DNA of 64,000 nucleotides from Pelodiscus sinensis (GCF_049634645.1 NC_134711.1:137538105-137602104), one strand, 5' to 3'; shown: positions 10,385 through 22,771, counted from the first letter of the stretch. Notes: a model not told the origin generated them from the letters alone. A program made the numbers and translations.

Positions 10385-12650
10385 CTTCTTTGAGTGCATG
10401 CTCACATCCATCCCATATTTGGGGTGTGTGTGCTCGCCACCTGTATTGGTGCTGAAAATTTTTCTTTTAGTAGTATCCCTGCTCAGGCCCCCTCTGGAGT
10501 GGCACCCACATGCCTTGGTATAAGGGTCTCCACCAGCTCTCCCCATCCTCAGTTCCTTCTTGCCACCAGTGACAGTGCATGGAACTTCTGCAGTTTTAGC
10601 CAGTTCTTTAGCTCTTGTTCTGTGCAAATTTATTTTCTACAGTGTAAATCGTTTATAGTTCTTAGTTCCCTAATTTAACATTAATTATTAGTTTGGTAGT
10701 TGTCCTGAATGGGATTCAGTAAAGGGATGGGGCACGCCCTAATCCCCAGGCTTTCACTCTTGTGAATTGTGCAAGTATCTTATGCCCACTAGTGACCTGT
10801 GCCAACTCCACTAGAAGTGTTTTGAGGTGAATGGTTTTTTTTTTTTTTTTTTGCCAGGGGCTTAAAAGACTTGCAAATGTGGCACATGTCACTAATGAGT
10901 CTCTTGCCCAGCCACCTCACATGTCCATGAACTCCTTGATGCTTCTGTCAGTATTCTTGGCATCACCTAATGCTGCACAAACATGAGCATCACTCGAAGA
11001 AAAAAAGACAGTTACTTCTTCCATAACAGGTGTTCTTTGAGATGTGTTGCTCATGTCCATTGCATTAGTGGTTCCCAACCTTTTTTATACCAAAGACTCG
11101 CAAATGCATTCACAGACTTTAGGCAGACTGGTAACATTTTGCATATTTGCATATTCGTTATGAAGATAATGAATATGCAAATAAAATGTTACCCGTGTAC
11201 CAACCAGCTGACCCCATCTTGTCACTGCCACATCCTTCTACCTCAAAACCCCACAGCCCTCTGACCCTGTCCAGCCAAGCCTGGTATTCTGTCTCTGTAT
11301 CATTAAACCTGCCAAATCCATCATCTGATATCCCACTAATGGTAACCCCATTACCTCACAAGTCTGCCTTGCCAAGCCTGTCACCCCACTTCCTAGCAAC
11401 CCCTACTGCCAACTTCCTTTGGTCAAGCAGCTCTGTCTTGCCTGGAGCCCGTCCTGCATCTGCTGTCCCTACCAACGTTGGCATGCTGTGTCCCAGCAAC
11501 CCCTGACTTAAATTGACAACCATCCATTTCCCTGACTCCTGCCCCTCCCACTCCAGTGCTCCCTGAGCCTGCCCCACTACCCCTGGTGCTCCTTGCTCCA
11601 CAAATCCCATGACCGCCTGTTCTGCTGAACCCTGGTCCTGCCCCACTGACCCTGCAACTGCCTGTTGCACAACCTTGGAAGCCCCCGACCCTGCTCAGAC
11701 TCCCTCAGATCTGCTGCCCCCTGAAACAGAAGCATGAACTGCACTGCACCTGGCTCCATAGCCACTGACCTATTGCAACCTACCCCCTCTTGCCCTCTGA
11801 CCTGTAACCCCTGACCTCCCTCAGCCCCAGCCCTCACCACTTAACCTCTAGCTCCAACCCAGCCCCTTGCTCCCCAGTGCCTAACACCCTTTGACCCTCA
11901 CCCCTGTGCCTGTATCCTTTGATCCTTTAACCTCTGACCCCCTACAGCCTGTGCCAACACTCTCTTGCCCTGTGACCCCACCAGGCCCTCACCCAACACT
12001 CCTTTCACCCCACTCCTGTTCTCCCTAGAGTGAGGCTGCCCCCGCCCCCCGGAGCATGGCTGTTACTGCCGCATGGGTAGGGGAAGCGGCTGTTGGCAAC
12101 GTGCACGCTCCCTCCCCCTGCACCCCTCTGCCTTCCCAAGTGTGTCTTGCACCCCATGGGTAGAGATGGGAGTGTGGAGCCCTGGCTGGGCCGTCATCTT
12201 ACCTAGGGAGAGGGAAGAGAGGTGCCTCCTGCTCCGCCGCCGCCACCTCAGCCCCAGCGCTGCTGATGGGCAAAATCACCTGCCATGGCTGCCAGAGCTG
12301 ACCCTGGTTGTTGTGCAGTGGCAAGCCACCACAAAGAGCTGGCTTCAGCTCTGGCAGCCACTGCGGCCCGCCAGCCAGCGATTCGTGGCCCAGTACCGGT
12401 CCCCAGAGCAGCAGTTGGGAACCTCTGTATTACATGATCCACTCTCCTTCCCCACTGTTGGAGTTTCTGGAAAGAAGAAACTGAGCGTGGGGGGAACCAG
12501 CAGCACCCCTTAAACTGTGCTATGTGGGAGCCACTCCACAGCTGGGTCCCCTACAGCTACAGCTGAAGAAAAAACGTGGTGAGCACACTCACCTAATATG
12601 GAATGGACACGAGCAACACATCTCAAAGAATGCCAGTTACGGAAACAGGT
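10385..12650 (+). mobile_element. DIRS-like terminal fragment, split by a hAT
   Basis: About 10385-10830 resembles the 5' region of a reptile DIRS element (GGGGTGTGTGTGCTCGCCAC and CCTCTGGAGTGGCACC blocks). About 11033-11060 (GAGATGTGTTGCTCATGTCC) is repeated in inverted form at 12600-12632 (GGACACGAGCAACACATCTC), consistent with inverted terminal repeats. The 11066-12427 hAT inserted between them. A T-run lies at 10837-10852. Confidence 0.5.
11066..12427. mobile_element. hAT (Charlie-like) element, 1362 bp
   Basis: The ends TAGTGGTTCCCAACC and GTTGGGAACCTCTG are inverted repeats. Flanking 8-mers CATTGCAT (11058-11065) and TATTACAT (12428-12435) match at six positions. The interior is mostly CT/CA-rich pyrimidine sequence of low complexity, and no transposase domain is readable. 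The left 100 bp is shared with 39564-39760, so the two are related. Confidence 0.8.
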
Positions 12651-15600
12651 AACTGTCTGTTCTCCTCCCTCAATCTTTCTCAGGGAGTCCTGGTTTTGCT
12701 TCACTTTTCAAGTACTATTACATTATTCTGCTTTCTTGTTTTCTATCTCCAATATAATGGTAACAGAGTTTCTGGTTATAATTTGAATTTGGCAGGTTAT
12801 GTACAGCCATGAGCAATCACAGTAGGCTTCCCCCCTAAAAGACTAATTAGAAAAGAGATCTAGCAGGGTGTATCTCTGAAGGGAGAGGAGGAATCTCTGC
12901 CCCTTTATTTGTGCTCCCAAGGAGGGCAATTCACCGTCCAACCTCCAAGAGAAACGTGGAATGAGCAAATATTTTTTAAGATGTTCATTGTGGGATGGCT
13001 TTTCTAAAACAGTCACTGGGATGGGGACAGAAAGAGAGACCTCACTAGCTGTATCTGTGCGGGGGAGATCTGTGCACGGGTAGATTCTCACCAGCTGCCT
13101 ATGCCTAAGCTAAGTGGGAAGAATCCTGATGAGCCAACTGGCTTTTCTCCTGTCCTGCAGTTCTTTCTGCTCTTAAAGAAACAGTCTCTGATTATTTACA
13201 GAATACACTGCATAGGGAATTTAGTTCCACCTCTTTTCTTCTCTCTCTCCCTTGCAGCTCGCTCTTTCCCTATCACTTCTTTTCTCAGTCTTGCTTTTTA
13301 CCTGATCCTTCCTTTTCTTCCCCCACTTCTCTCTCTTTTTCTGCCACGTCAGTTTCTCACCCCACCTCCTTCTCCTGTCCCTCTCGGTGGCTCCTGCCCT
13401 CAGCAGAGAGGAGACCAGGCATTAGGTTACACAGCTGTGGTTCTCTCTGCCCCCTCCCTGCGTCACTGCCATAGGATTGTTCTATAAATATTCCACATGG
13501 CTTTGTCCCTGATCTGTCCTAAAGGGGCACAGTGGGGGTGGGGGGTTGGGGGTAGGGGGGTAACTATTTTACGGTTGCTCTCCACATCCCAGGATGTGTA
13601 AACCCCAGAGAGTAACATCAGAGGGAATGTGAGAGACCCAGGGGAAGTGAGGCCACCGGCAAGAGCCCTGGCAAGGGATCCCACAGCTAATTCCAGGGTG
13701 GGAGAGAATAGAACAGCCGGATGGATCTAGGGCCAACATTTCATAGAGAAACAAACAAAGGACCAGGTGGGATGTTGGCACTGCTGGTGCAGGGGAGGAA
13801 GGGGGAGAGAGGGACCCGCTAGTGCCTCTTCAGGGTGAGATTTGAAAGGGCCACAGGCTTACTCATCAAATATGCATGGGTCAATCCCTCTCTAAGGCTA
13901 GAGGATCTCCTTCTGACGGGAGGGAGACGTCCTCATGCTCCGTCCCGGGGTCGTCTCTTTGGGGCACTGTCCATGCTCCCTGACTGGGAAAAGCATCCCC
14001 TGCAAAGGAAGAGTAATCCCCTCCCCTCTGCACACACTGTCTTGGGGCTTTCTCTCCCGCTGCACTCACCATGTGCCAGCTGCACGTTCCTCCCCCACAT
14101 TCTCATCCCTGGGGTCACAGAAGCTGATTGCACCTCTCATCCTGGGGCACAGGAAACCGGCCCAGACCCTGGAAGCTCTTTAAGGCCTAACTCCCATTGA
14201 AAGCAGTGGGATTTGGATGCCTAAATAACTTGGAGGATCTGACCTTACTGCCCTGAACACTCTGCTCTGGGGTCTCCTCTCCTCTCTGTAAGGGCTTTGT
14301 GAATTGGGAGCTGACTGCCAGCTGGGGCCAGGAGGAAATAACCATCATTTTCACACTCCAGTCTCGGGATTGCCTCTTCCCCCGAGCTGTTAATCCCAGG
14401 TCCCTGACCAGTGAAGAAGCCTGTGCTGAGCATCTCTGGGTCTTCCCAGACTACGGGCCTGTATCACAGGATTGCTGAGGGAATAGTATATATGAGCACT
14501 TCTAAACCCCTGCTAGGAGAAGAATGTGTTTGGTGCCACTGAGAGCCCACACAGGAGGGTAGGAGAGCGGGGAGGGAGTGTGGGTGACTGGAGTTAGCAG
14601 CAGCTGGCTCTCCTCTTCCCCTCTACCTCCCAAAATGGATTTCATTTTGATTAATATAAACTAAGCCAGGAAGTGCTTGGCATTGCCTGGCTTCAAACTG
14701 GGGGCAGGTCAGAAGGTGGCATGGCTATCAAGTTCCTGCCCTGCTGGGCAAGCCGCAGAGGGAAACCGACTGGAGTCATTTGTGGTTGCTAAGAGGCTGG
14801 CTGACAGCAATCAGGGCAACAGAATTGCAGTGCTTAAAATGATCTGGGGTTTATCCTAATCTGGAAGCAGCAATTTTAGTAAAACAGCACTTAAAGTGTG
14901 TGCCTTAGCAACCCAGGTTATTTATTTTTTTATTGCTGGGTCTGCAACCTCTTGCAACTCCCTTTACCCTCCCATTCCAGCACTACCGAGTCAGGTATGT
15001 CCTGCAAGAGCTGCCCCCTCAACCTTTTAGGGACTGCTGCAGGTCCTAGAACCAAATGTGTATGGGAGATTCCCATAGGCTCAATCCATATATCTGTGTC
15101 AATATCTCTTGCCTAAAGCCCCATATCCGTTCTCAGCCACCTCCTCCCACAGCTCCCTTGACCTTTCTAGGAAACGCTGGTCTCTGCCCCTCCTACTGCA
15201 TCCATGAGTGAGAAGTGCCGAGTTAGGGCCTCATTCCTGCTTCCCTGGCAGCACTACATCCATGATAGCAGGGACTCAAGTCCATTTTTACCCTCCCTGA
15301 GAGAAAAGCTCAGGGAACCCCTAGCTCATCCTTGTCCCTGAGAAAGGCATCACAGACCCATTTGCATGTACCCATTTCCCAAAAGGGGACTATAAATCAG
15401 GCTGAGACCCTCAACAACTAGTGAAGCTTCCCCTTGGGCCTTTCTATGCTCTAAACTTAGCTCCTCTCCCATAGGGCTGGCTCACCTCCATGCTCCAGGC
15501 TCTGCAACCTCTGGGGACCCAGTGCCACTCAGGTTCAGACCATCTGGCTTGAATGTGGGTAGGCCAAATGTGGCACAGAAACCCCGTGAGCCAGGTAACT

Positions 15601-15890
15601 GTTCCTCTCCCACGAGTCTGATCTGGTCAAGGGGTTAGGACCAAACCTGAGCAGTGCTGGGACCCTGGAGGTTGCAACTCGGGCAGCTGAGAGGTCAGCC
15701 CAGCCTGCCCCACAGCACAGGAGTTGCAAGAGCAGGACAGAAATGACCCCCACACATACCCTAGAAGGGCAGAATCCAACCAATAACACCTCAGGGCCAA
15801 CCCCCAGGCTATTTACTGCATTGTGACAGGCCATAAACATTTACAAAGGAGTCCTAATCCCCCCCAAAATTGAGAATCACTACTCTGAAC
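12651..15890. other. Unassigned sequence
   Basis: Mostly unrecognised. A G-rich run lies at 13530-13560. A half copy of the GGGCCAGATTTT MITE type may lie at 14180-14245 (CTAACTCCCATTGAAAGCAG). At about 15850-15887 a short fragment resembles a reverse hAT end (TTGAGAATCACTACTCTG). No exon is supported. Confidence 0.5.
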
Positions 15891-16572
15891 TAAGGATGTT
15901 AAGGACTAGTCAACTACTCGATTCCCCCACCCCTTGCTGCCTCTATCCGAGGGGGAGAGGGATGAGAGAGGGTACCCAGGCTCCATGTGGCGCAGCCAGG
16001 GCTGATCCAGGGATCAGCTGTGTGACGCTGCCGCTTTGAAATCCAGCGTTTCAAAAGGACAGCGCTAAATGGAGCCCAGGGTCATCTCTCTGCGGCACTG
16101 CTTTGAAATGCAGAGGCAGAGTTTCAGAGGGCAGCACCGCACAGCTGGATCTGGGATCAGTTTTGTAGCACTGCTCCTTTGAAACACCGCTGCAGCATTT
16201 ACAGGGAGCCTGGGGTCAGCTGGGGAGTCCCCAGCTGACCGTGGGCCCCACATGGCGTTTCAAAGCGGCAGCACAGCATGGAGTCCGGGATCAGAGGGGG
16301 ACTCTGTCACCTGCTGACCCTAGGCTCCATGAGGGTGATTCTGCTTTGAAATGCACAAGAGCCCCCACTGGGGACTCTTGTATATTTCAAAGCTGGCATG
16401 CCGCATGCAGCCCGGAGTCAGTGGGACTTTCCCCGGGTCCCAGGCTGCACGTGGAGCTCTGCATTCCTTCTTTGAAATGTACAAGAGCCCCAACATGGGC
16501 TCTTGTACATTTCAAAGGAGGAATGTGAAGGTGCCTATGGACTAGTAAATTACTTGACATTTAACATCCTTT
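15891..16572. mobile_element. Probable hAT element with internal hairpins
   Basis: About 680 bp between AAGGATGTTAAGG on the left and TTAACATCCTT on the right (inverted). Several internal stem-loops use TTTGAAATG-type arms; the clearest is 16472-16517, TTTGAAATGTACAAGAGCCC and its complement. No clean TSD was found, so the class is uncertain. Confidence 0.55.
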
Positions 16573-17381
16573 CTGTAAGCCCTCCCCAGCTAGGGTCTCT
16601 GTTCATATGCTGCAGTTGTAAACATCCACCAGCAGAGGGAAATATTCCCATGTGACTGGGTTGCCTGAAGGTCTTTTAGCCTTGCTCCATGGGATTGTTC
16701 AGGGTGTCATGCCCAGCACTTGTTCTGGGTCCAAACCACAGAGATACATGCCCTTCTTGACCTCCAGCCTTACTCCAGAAAACAGGGTATTTACAGTGTT
16801 CTCCAGCTTGTCTCTGAGAAGGTTAAACAGGGACAAGGTAGAGGGAATGCCATTCCCTGAATTAGCTGCAGTCCTCTGTCTGTGTCCCTCATGATTCGCC
16901 CCCTCTCTCAAAGAGAATGTTAAATGTCAGCCACCCTGAGCTGAGCACGTGTGGTTCCCCTGTCTGCATTATTCAGCCCTTCCTTCCCTCTCTCAGAAGA
17001 ACCCCATCTGAGCTACCACAAACGTTATTAGGTCCCTAAGGATTCTCTGTTGTTTGGTTCCATCAGTGACCTGGTTATACAGGAAAGTATAAACCACCAG
17101 GAGCCTGAGTCTGAGCCTCAGATACACAAAGAGTCATTGCCCCAGCTAAGAGTGTCTAGAAAGTCACAGGAACAACCATGGGACTCCCCAAAGCCTGGAT
17201 CAGGGGCCGAAGTTCCCTATCCAGTGAATGGGGAATAAGAGGCCTATGTGTATGGGGTCAAGAAATGCTTACAGCATGTTAGGTGGAGAGGTGTGTGAGA
17301 GGCCAGTGGGAAATTAGTTGGGGTTGCTCCTGCTGTGAAGAGACGTTGGACTAGATAACTTTTTCCAACCCTAATCTATGA
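16573..17381. other. Unassigned sequence
   Basis: No gene or mobile element was recognised. Confidence 0.5.
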
Positions 17382-17736
17382 GGCTGTGTCTACACTGGCA
17401 TACCTTCTGGAAAAGGGATGCTAATGTAGCACATCGGAATAGCAAAATCCACGGGGGATTTAAATATCCCCGGCGGTATTTGCATTAACATGGCTGCCGC
17501 TTTTTTCCGCTGCCGCTTCAAAGTAGGAATAAGAGATCCTCCGGAAAAGGGCTTATTTTCCGGAGAATCACGTCTAGACTGGCACTTTTCTCCGGCTTAT
17601 CTCCAAGCTGGAAAAAAGCGGCAGCCATGTTAATGCAAATACCGCGGGGGATATTTAAATCCCCCGCGGATTTTGCTATTCCGATGTGCTACATTAGCAT
17701 CCCTTTTCCGGAAGGGATGCCAGTGTAGACACAGCC
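17382..17736. mobile_element. Foldback MITE, GGCTGTGTCTACACTGGCA family
   Basis: 355-bp palindrome with a perfect TGA duplication (17379-17381 and 17737-17739). The arms contain GGGATGCTAATGTAGCACAT, GGAATAGCAAAATCC, TTTAAATATCCCC and CATGGCTGCCGC. Relatives are at 25611-26043 and 55048-55482. Confidence 0.9.
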
Positions 17737-17826
17737 TGATTGTGAAATGCCAATGAAAAGGGTGTGCCCTAAATCCCATCCTCTTCTGGAATTAGGCACC
17801 TAGACCCAAGCCACATAGGTTTAAAT

Positions 17827-18144
17827 CAGGGGTGGGGAACTTTTTGGGGGTTCGGGGCCACTGACCCACAGAAAAATGAGTCGAGGGCTACACACAAATG
17901 AGAAGCAGGGAAAAAAACCCAAACTCTCACTGACTGAGAAGGAGAAAAACACTCCCCACATTCCCCTCGCATACCAGAGCCTAGGGGGTTCCTGAGCTAG
18001 TAGTTATCATGTGCTCCAGCCCCACAGGGAGCTGGCAGGGGGGCTGGAGTGCCAGCACGGGCTCCCTAATGCTGAGGGGAAGCCCTGAGCTTCAGGGGCT
18101 GGATCCAGGCAAGCCAGGGGCCACACCTGCCCCCCCCCCCCTTG
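17827..18144. mobile_element. hAT-type element
   Basis: 318 bp, flanked by GTTTAAAT (17819-17826) and GTTTAAAC (18145-18152), seven of eight identical. The ends are CAGGGGTGGGGAAC and a C-run plus TTG. It is inserted directly beside the CR1 tail that starts at 18153. Confidence 0.7.
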
Positions 18145-18152
18145 GTTTAAAC

Positions 18153-18560
18153 CAAAGGTCATCTCATCTCATCCAAGGTGCAGGATTTGTTGTGTCTAAA
18201 TTCTCCAAGAGACAGCTATCCAGCCCCCTTTTGAAAACTTCTTGTTAAGTAGCTTCCACAACCTTCCTCAGCAGTCTTGCTCCATTGTCCTATTGTTCTT
18301 ACAGTCAGGAAGCATTTCCTGAGATTCAGTCTAAAGCTGCTATGCTGTAGTGTAAATCCATTGCCGCCTCTTCTGCCCTCTGTGGTACCTTCTCCCATTT
18401 TTAAATGGCAGCCCTTTCAAATATTTGAAGACCACTGTCAATCATATCCTCCCTTTATTTCCTCTATTCCAAATTAATCATACAAGTTTATACACTTGCC
18501 TTCCATCCCTTAGATCATCTTTGTTGCTTGCCCTTGGAACCTTTCCTATATGTTGATGAT
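18153..18560 (-). mobile_element. CR1-type LINE 3' fragment
   Basis: GGTGCAGGATTTGTTGTGTC, CCCCCTTTTGAAAACTTC, TCAGGAAGCATTTCCTGAG and GGCAGCCCTTTCAAATATTT follow reverse CR1 order. The copy extends past the segment kept at 7722-8000. Confidence 0.75.
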
Positions 18561-18720
18561 GACCAAAATTGGACCAATAGAGCAACTTTCATCTCCTGTG
18601 ACTTGCATACTATGCCTTTTTAAATTAGTCCTAAACTCGTATTTGCATCATTTGCAACAGCATCTCAAGTGGGCTTTCCCCATAAAAGCTCATGATACTG
18701 ATGACTCATGTTGAGGCTCA

Positions 18721-18999
18721 GGCTATGTCTACACTACAGGGATCTATCGGAAAAAGGTACGCAAATGGTGCTCCGCAATTTGTGTACCTTTTTCTGATAG
18801 TTTTTTCAGAAGAGTCTTTTCCAAAATTTGGCCTGTCTGCACTGGGCCAAATTTCAGAAAAGCCTCCTCTTTCAGAAGAGCCCTTCTTCCTCGTGGGAGG
18901 AGGAAGACAGGGCTTCCAAAAGAGCACATCTGCTCTTCTGCAAAAAAAAGTGGAATAGCAGACGTGTTCCTGAAAAACCCCCATAGTGTAGACATAGCC
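18721..18999. mobile_element. Harbinger-like MITE
   Basis: 279 bp with ends GGCTATGTCTACACTACAGG and CATAGTGTAGACATAGCC. It has a perfect TCA duplication (18718-18720 and 19000-19002). Confidence 0.9.
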
Positions 19000-19003
19000 T
19001 CAG

Positions 19004-19130
19004 AGAGGTAGCAGTGTTAGTCTGTGTCTACAAAACAAGGAGTCCTGTGACACCTTAGACACTAACTGGGTTATTAAGGCATAAGCTTTTGTGGGTAAAA
19101 CCCACTTCATCAGATGAATTGTGATGGATC
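19004..19130 (+). mobile_element. Penelope-like element terminal fragment
   Basis: AGGTAGCAGTGTTAGTCTGT, AGTCCTGTGACACCTTAGA and AAACCCACTTCATCAGATG are the widespread Penelope-like terminal sequence of reptiles. Confidence 0.75.
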
Positions 19131-19304
19131 ACAGCCTCAACAACTCCCACATCTTTGTCAGCCGAGCTGCTGTTAAGATAGTTAAATCCGCCATTGATTT
19201 CAGTGGAAATTCGGAGCCTAAATCCCTAGTTTGTGTGAAAAAGAGAGAGAGTGTATGTGTGATAGTAACAGGTCTCATCATTCCTTACCTCAGCCAACAC
19301 TTTA

Positions 19305-19420
19305 CGTCAGAGATGGGGAACTGCTGGCTCATGGGCCAAATCTAACTCGCAGCTTGCCTTGGTTTGGCCCACGAGGCTTAGGGCGCCCCACACCCTTGCA
19401 GTGATGTGAGCCTGCACTCG
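19305..19420 (+). mobile_element. Partial hAT-like end
   Basis: CAGAGATGGGGAACTGCTGG and GGGCCAAATCTAACTCGC resemble the left end of hAT elements such as the one at 629. No right end was found. Confidence 0.4.
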
Positions 19421-20235
19421 AACTATAAAATATGAAAGAGTGTTTGCCCCTAAACCACCTCCTTCCCAGAGGACCTAGAATTTCATGACCTTGCTCCCAT
19501 ATCTCGACCCGCAGATATTCGATATCTCCCATAATCCTTGGTTTAAAATGAGAGGAAATTTGTCTTGTCTTCCCCTTCCCAGGAGATAGTAGCAGTCAGT
19601 CCTTTATCTTCGTACTCTTAACCTTCTGTTATGAAATGAGATTGGGTTTTTCTTTTGTGTCTGGCCATCCACTGCAGTTTGCAGTCTCTGCCTACTACTC
19701 TCCTGTATTCTGTATACAGGCTTGTCTACACAGGGAAAGTGCCAAGAATAAGTATTCCACCATAATGATGATAATATAGCACCCCATTTAGATGAGAATC
19801 ATCCCTGGCAGATCTTGGGAGGAGGGAGAGGTTAGTGGTTAGAGCAGGAATCCTAGATTCTATTACTACTACCTTGACTTGCCATTCTGAAAACTGATCC
19901 ACATGAGTATATCTATGCATGCTGAGTGCCAGAGAATTTAAGGGTGCATGGGTGAACCTCTTAGATTTATGTAGAGACTCAGTAAAATCAGAAGAGCTCT
20001 GCAGTCACAGAACTCTACCCACTTATATTAGCTTGGAGGATTAGATGTAAACTATTCCCAGGGGCATTGTGCAACTTAATTAGACAATGTTCACAAAGTG
20101 CCTGGAGATTCTTTGATGAAAGGCACTAGAAACATGAATGTTATCAATCACGGAACTTTTCTCTTGTATCTGCTCACTAGATAAGCCTACACTGTAATCA
20201 GCTGCGAAGATAAGAGGTCTGTGTGATGGCTGACT
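19421..20235. other. Unassigned sequence, possible MIR-like fragment
   Basis: About 19828-19870 (GGTTAGTGGTTAGAGCAGGA) looks like a MIR 5' piece and about 20080-20140 like its tail. Nothing else was identified. Confidence 0.4.
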
Positions 20236-20239
20236 GATT

Positions 20240-20394
20240 TGTAGTACTATGTTGTTGTAGCCATGTGGGCTCTAGGACATTAGTGAGACAAAGTGGATGA
20301 GATAATATCTTTGAGTGGCCCAACTTCTGTTGGGAAGAGAGACAAGTTTTTAAGCTGCACTGAGCTCTTCTTCAGGTCTGGGAAAGATATTAAG
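20240..20394 (+). mobile_element. Penelope-like element terminal fragment, second subfamily
   Basis: TTGTTGTAGCCATGTGGGCT, ATGAGATAATATCTTTGAG, CCAACTTCTGTTGGGA and GCTCTTCTTCAGGTCTGGGA match a second common Penelope-like tail. Confidence 0.7.
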
Positions 20395-20739
20395 ACTATG
20401 GTCTTGTCTACACTAGAGAATGTTATTGACAAAAGCACTAAAATAGCCTTGCTATTGCAATATACTTCCCCTATCGGCAGAGCACATCCACAGTGCTCTA
20501 GCATCAACAGTAAGAGCAGTGCACTGTGGGTAGCTACCCCACAGTGCTACTCAGCACTTTCTGCTGCTAGGGCTTGTGAGACGGTGAAGTGGATCTTAGC
20601 ACATCATGGGTGTTCAATGTCCCATAATGCACTGATTTCTGTCCCAGCATTCTGTGGGCTTCCAACTGCCTTTGTGGCATTTTGCAATGTTCCCTGTTTA
20701 GCATGCACCTGCCATCTCGGTAAGAGGATGGATCCTGGA

Positions 20740-22235
20740 CTGCACTCTACTGTTGTGGTGTCGGTTATGAACACATTGCGGATGGCAGTGCAGTTCGCCA
20801 TGAGGTACCTATGTGAAAAGGAATCAGTTTCCTGACCAGCTATGTACCATGGAAAGACACAACATCAGTTTACTTTTGACTTTCACAGAGCAGCTGCATA
20901 TGGTGAACTGTTGCTTTGGGGCATGGGGAATATGCATAAAGTGTTGGGATTGCTTATACGGCTCTGGGACGATGAGCAGCGGATGCAGAACTTTCGGATG
21001 TTAAAAGTCACCTTCCTACAACTGTATGTGCAACTAGTTCCAGCCCTGCCATGCAAGGACACCAAAATGAGAGCAGATGTCTTGAGGGAGATATGTCTGG
21101 TGATCGCACCATGGAAGCTGGCTACTCCGGATTACTACCAGTCAGTTACGAATCAGTTCAGTGTTGAGAAGTCCAGTGTTGGGGCTACATTAATGCAAGT
21201 GGGCAGGGCCATTAATTGCATCCTGCTATGAAGGACTGTGACTCTTGGCAGTGTTCATGAAACAGTGGATGGCTTTGAGGAAATGGGCCTCTCTCACTGC
21301 AGACGGGCAATAAGGGGAATGCATAACCAATTCTGGCATTGAACAACCTTGCAACAATGGAAAAAAGTAGTGGGTACACAACACCCAGCAGCCATAGCTG
21401 TTCAGCGGGCCGCCAATCAGCTGAATAACAGCTGGGGGAGGTGCCCATAGTGATCCTTGGTGACCCAGCATACCCCTTATTCCAATGGCTCATTGAAACC
21501 TGGAAAGCAGCAAAGAGCACTTCAACAATAAGCTGAGTAGGAGTAGAATGATCATGGAATGTGCCTTTGGCAGATTAAAAGCACAGTTGGGCTATGTCTA
21601 GATTGGCATGATTTTCTGCAAATGCTTTTAATGGAAAAGTTTTTCCGTTAAAAGCATTTGTGGAAAAGAGTGTCTAGATTGGCACGGACGCTATTCCGCA
21701 AAAGCACTTTTTGCGGAAAAGCGTCCATGCCAATCTAGATGCGGTTTTGCGCAAGAAAGCCCCAATTGCTATTTTCTCCATCGGGGCTTTATTGCACAAA
21801 ACAGTTTTTAGCTGTCTACACTGGCCCTCTTGCGCAAAAACATTTCCGGAAAAGGGCTTTTGCCCGATCGGGAACGTCAAAGCATTTGCGCAAGAAGCAC
21901 TGATTTCAAACAGTAGAACGTCAGTGCTTTTGTGCAAAATCAAGCAGGCAGTGTAGACAGCTGGCAAGTTTTTGCGCAAAAGCACTTGCTTTTGCGGAAA
22001 AACTTGCCAGTCTAGACACAGCCTTGGTGTTGCCTTTATGTCAAGTTAGGCCTAAATGAGGAAGATATTCCCATTGTCATAACTGCACACTCCGTAATAT
22101 TTGTGAGGCTAAGGGTGAAAGGTTTGCTCGGGTGGGGCACTGAGGCAGATCACCTAAGTGTTGATTTTGAGCAGCCTGATTTTAGCAGGACTAGGAGAGG
22201 GGCAAAACTGAGGAGAATTCAAATCAGGGAGCTTT
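20740..22235 (+). pseudogene. HARBI1-like DDE transposase remnant (Harbinger)
   Basis: Broken transposase of PIF/Harbinger type, the nuclease that excises and inserts the element. Recognisable blocks in order are APWKLATPDYYQSVTNQFSV near 21105-21170 (helix-turn-helix-like region), VTLGSVHETVDGFEEMGL near 21238-21290, VILGDPAYPLFQW at 21446-21487 (second catalytic Asp) and MIMECAFGRLKA at 21549-21584 (catalytic Glu). After the inserted MITE, EDIPIVITAHS follows near 22060. The first catalytic Asp position is changed (IRGMH where the family has IDGTH), and about 100 residues between the first and second blocks are missing. Stops and shifts occur throughout; it is dead. Confidence 0.85.
21600..22023. 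mobile_element. Foldback MITE inserted in the Harbinger transposase
   Basis: 424 bp with ends GGCTATGTCTAGATTGGCA and TGCCAGTCTAGACACAGCC in inverted order. A perfect TTG duplication lies at 21597-21599 and 22024-22026. Long internal arms are built on AAAAGCATTTG and TTTTGCGCAAAA. It interrupts the transposase just after the catalytic Glu block. Confidence 0.9.
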
Positions 22236-22402
22236 GAGGCAATAGTCTGAGAATGAGAACCAGTGAGATATATTTTTACACAGCAATCTGCCATCTTTTG
22301 TTAAATAGAGTTTTGATGTGATGATTTCTGAGCTGTCTTTTCAGTAAGTAAACTATTAAACTGCCTGTGTATGTTTAACTACCAGCTGCTATCACAATTT
22401 GT

Positions 22403-22446
22403 AGGCCACAAATAAAGATTTGTTATTAAGAGACTTTGTTTTTATT
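22403..22446. terminator. Convergent poly(A) signals of the two Harbinger genes
   Basis: AATAAA on + (about 22409, in CACAAATAAAGATTTG) and its mirror TTTATT, an AATAAA on - (about 22440), lie some 30 bp apart between the transposase and the Myb-like gene. The same arrangement recurs at 28218-28262 and 36452-36498. Confidence 0.6.
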
Positions 22447-22528
22447 AAGTACTAGTTCTCACATATGCAGAAAGGTTTGGTGAGGATGTGAGGGGAAGGT
22501 ACTAGTGAAGGGTGAGTGAGTCCCTATA

Positions 22529-22771
22529 TCAATTTTGGAAACTGTCTGAAGGGGTGTAATGAACAGGAAATCGAGAAGGTCCAGAAAGTTGAGAGGAATG
22601 CAAGTGAAGAGTTCTGGGAGGGCATGGAAAACAGTTCCACACACAAAGCACCGAGGGTTTGCGTGTAGAATGAGCATGCATATGTTCTGACTGTAGTGTG
22701 ATTAGGGACTTCGGTATTTCTGTTTGTTCCTCCATTACTTTAATCATCCACTCCATGGGCCTTTTGAACAA
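22529..22771 (-). pseudogene. Harbinger Myb/SANT-like protein, C-terminal part
   Basis: Open on the minus strand: MEWMIKVMEEQTEIPKSLIT followed by LQSEHMHAH. This resembles the coiled-coil tail (MxRMIxVMEEQTxMLxSLxxLQ) of the second Harbinger protein in reptiles, from memory. It sits just upstream of the minus-strand poly(A) signal, so it would be the last exon. The N-terminal domain is about 2 kb away at 24717-25154, with a CR1 between. Confidence 0.65.

Noticed and set aside
12073..12513. 146-codon + strand ORF
   Set aside because: It crosses the right end of the 11066-12427 hAT, so it cannot be an ancestral gene.
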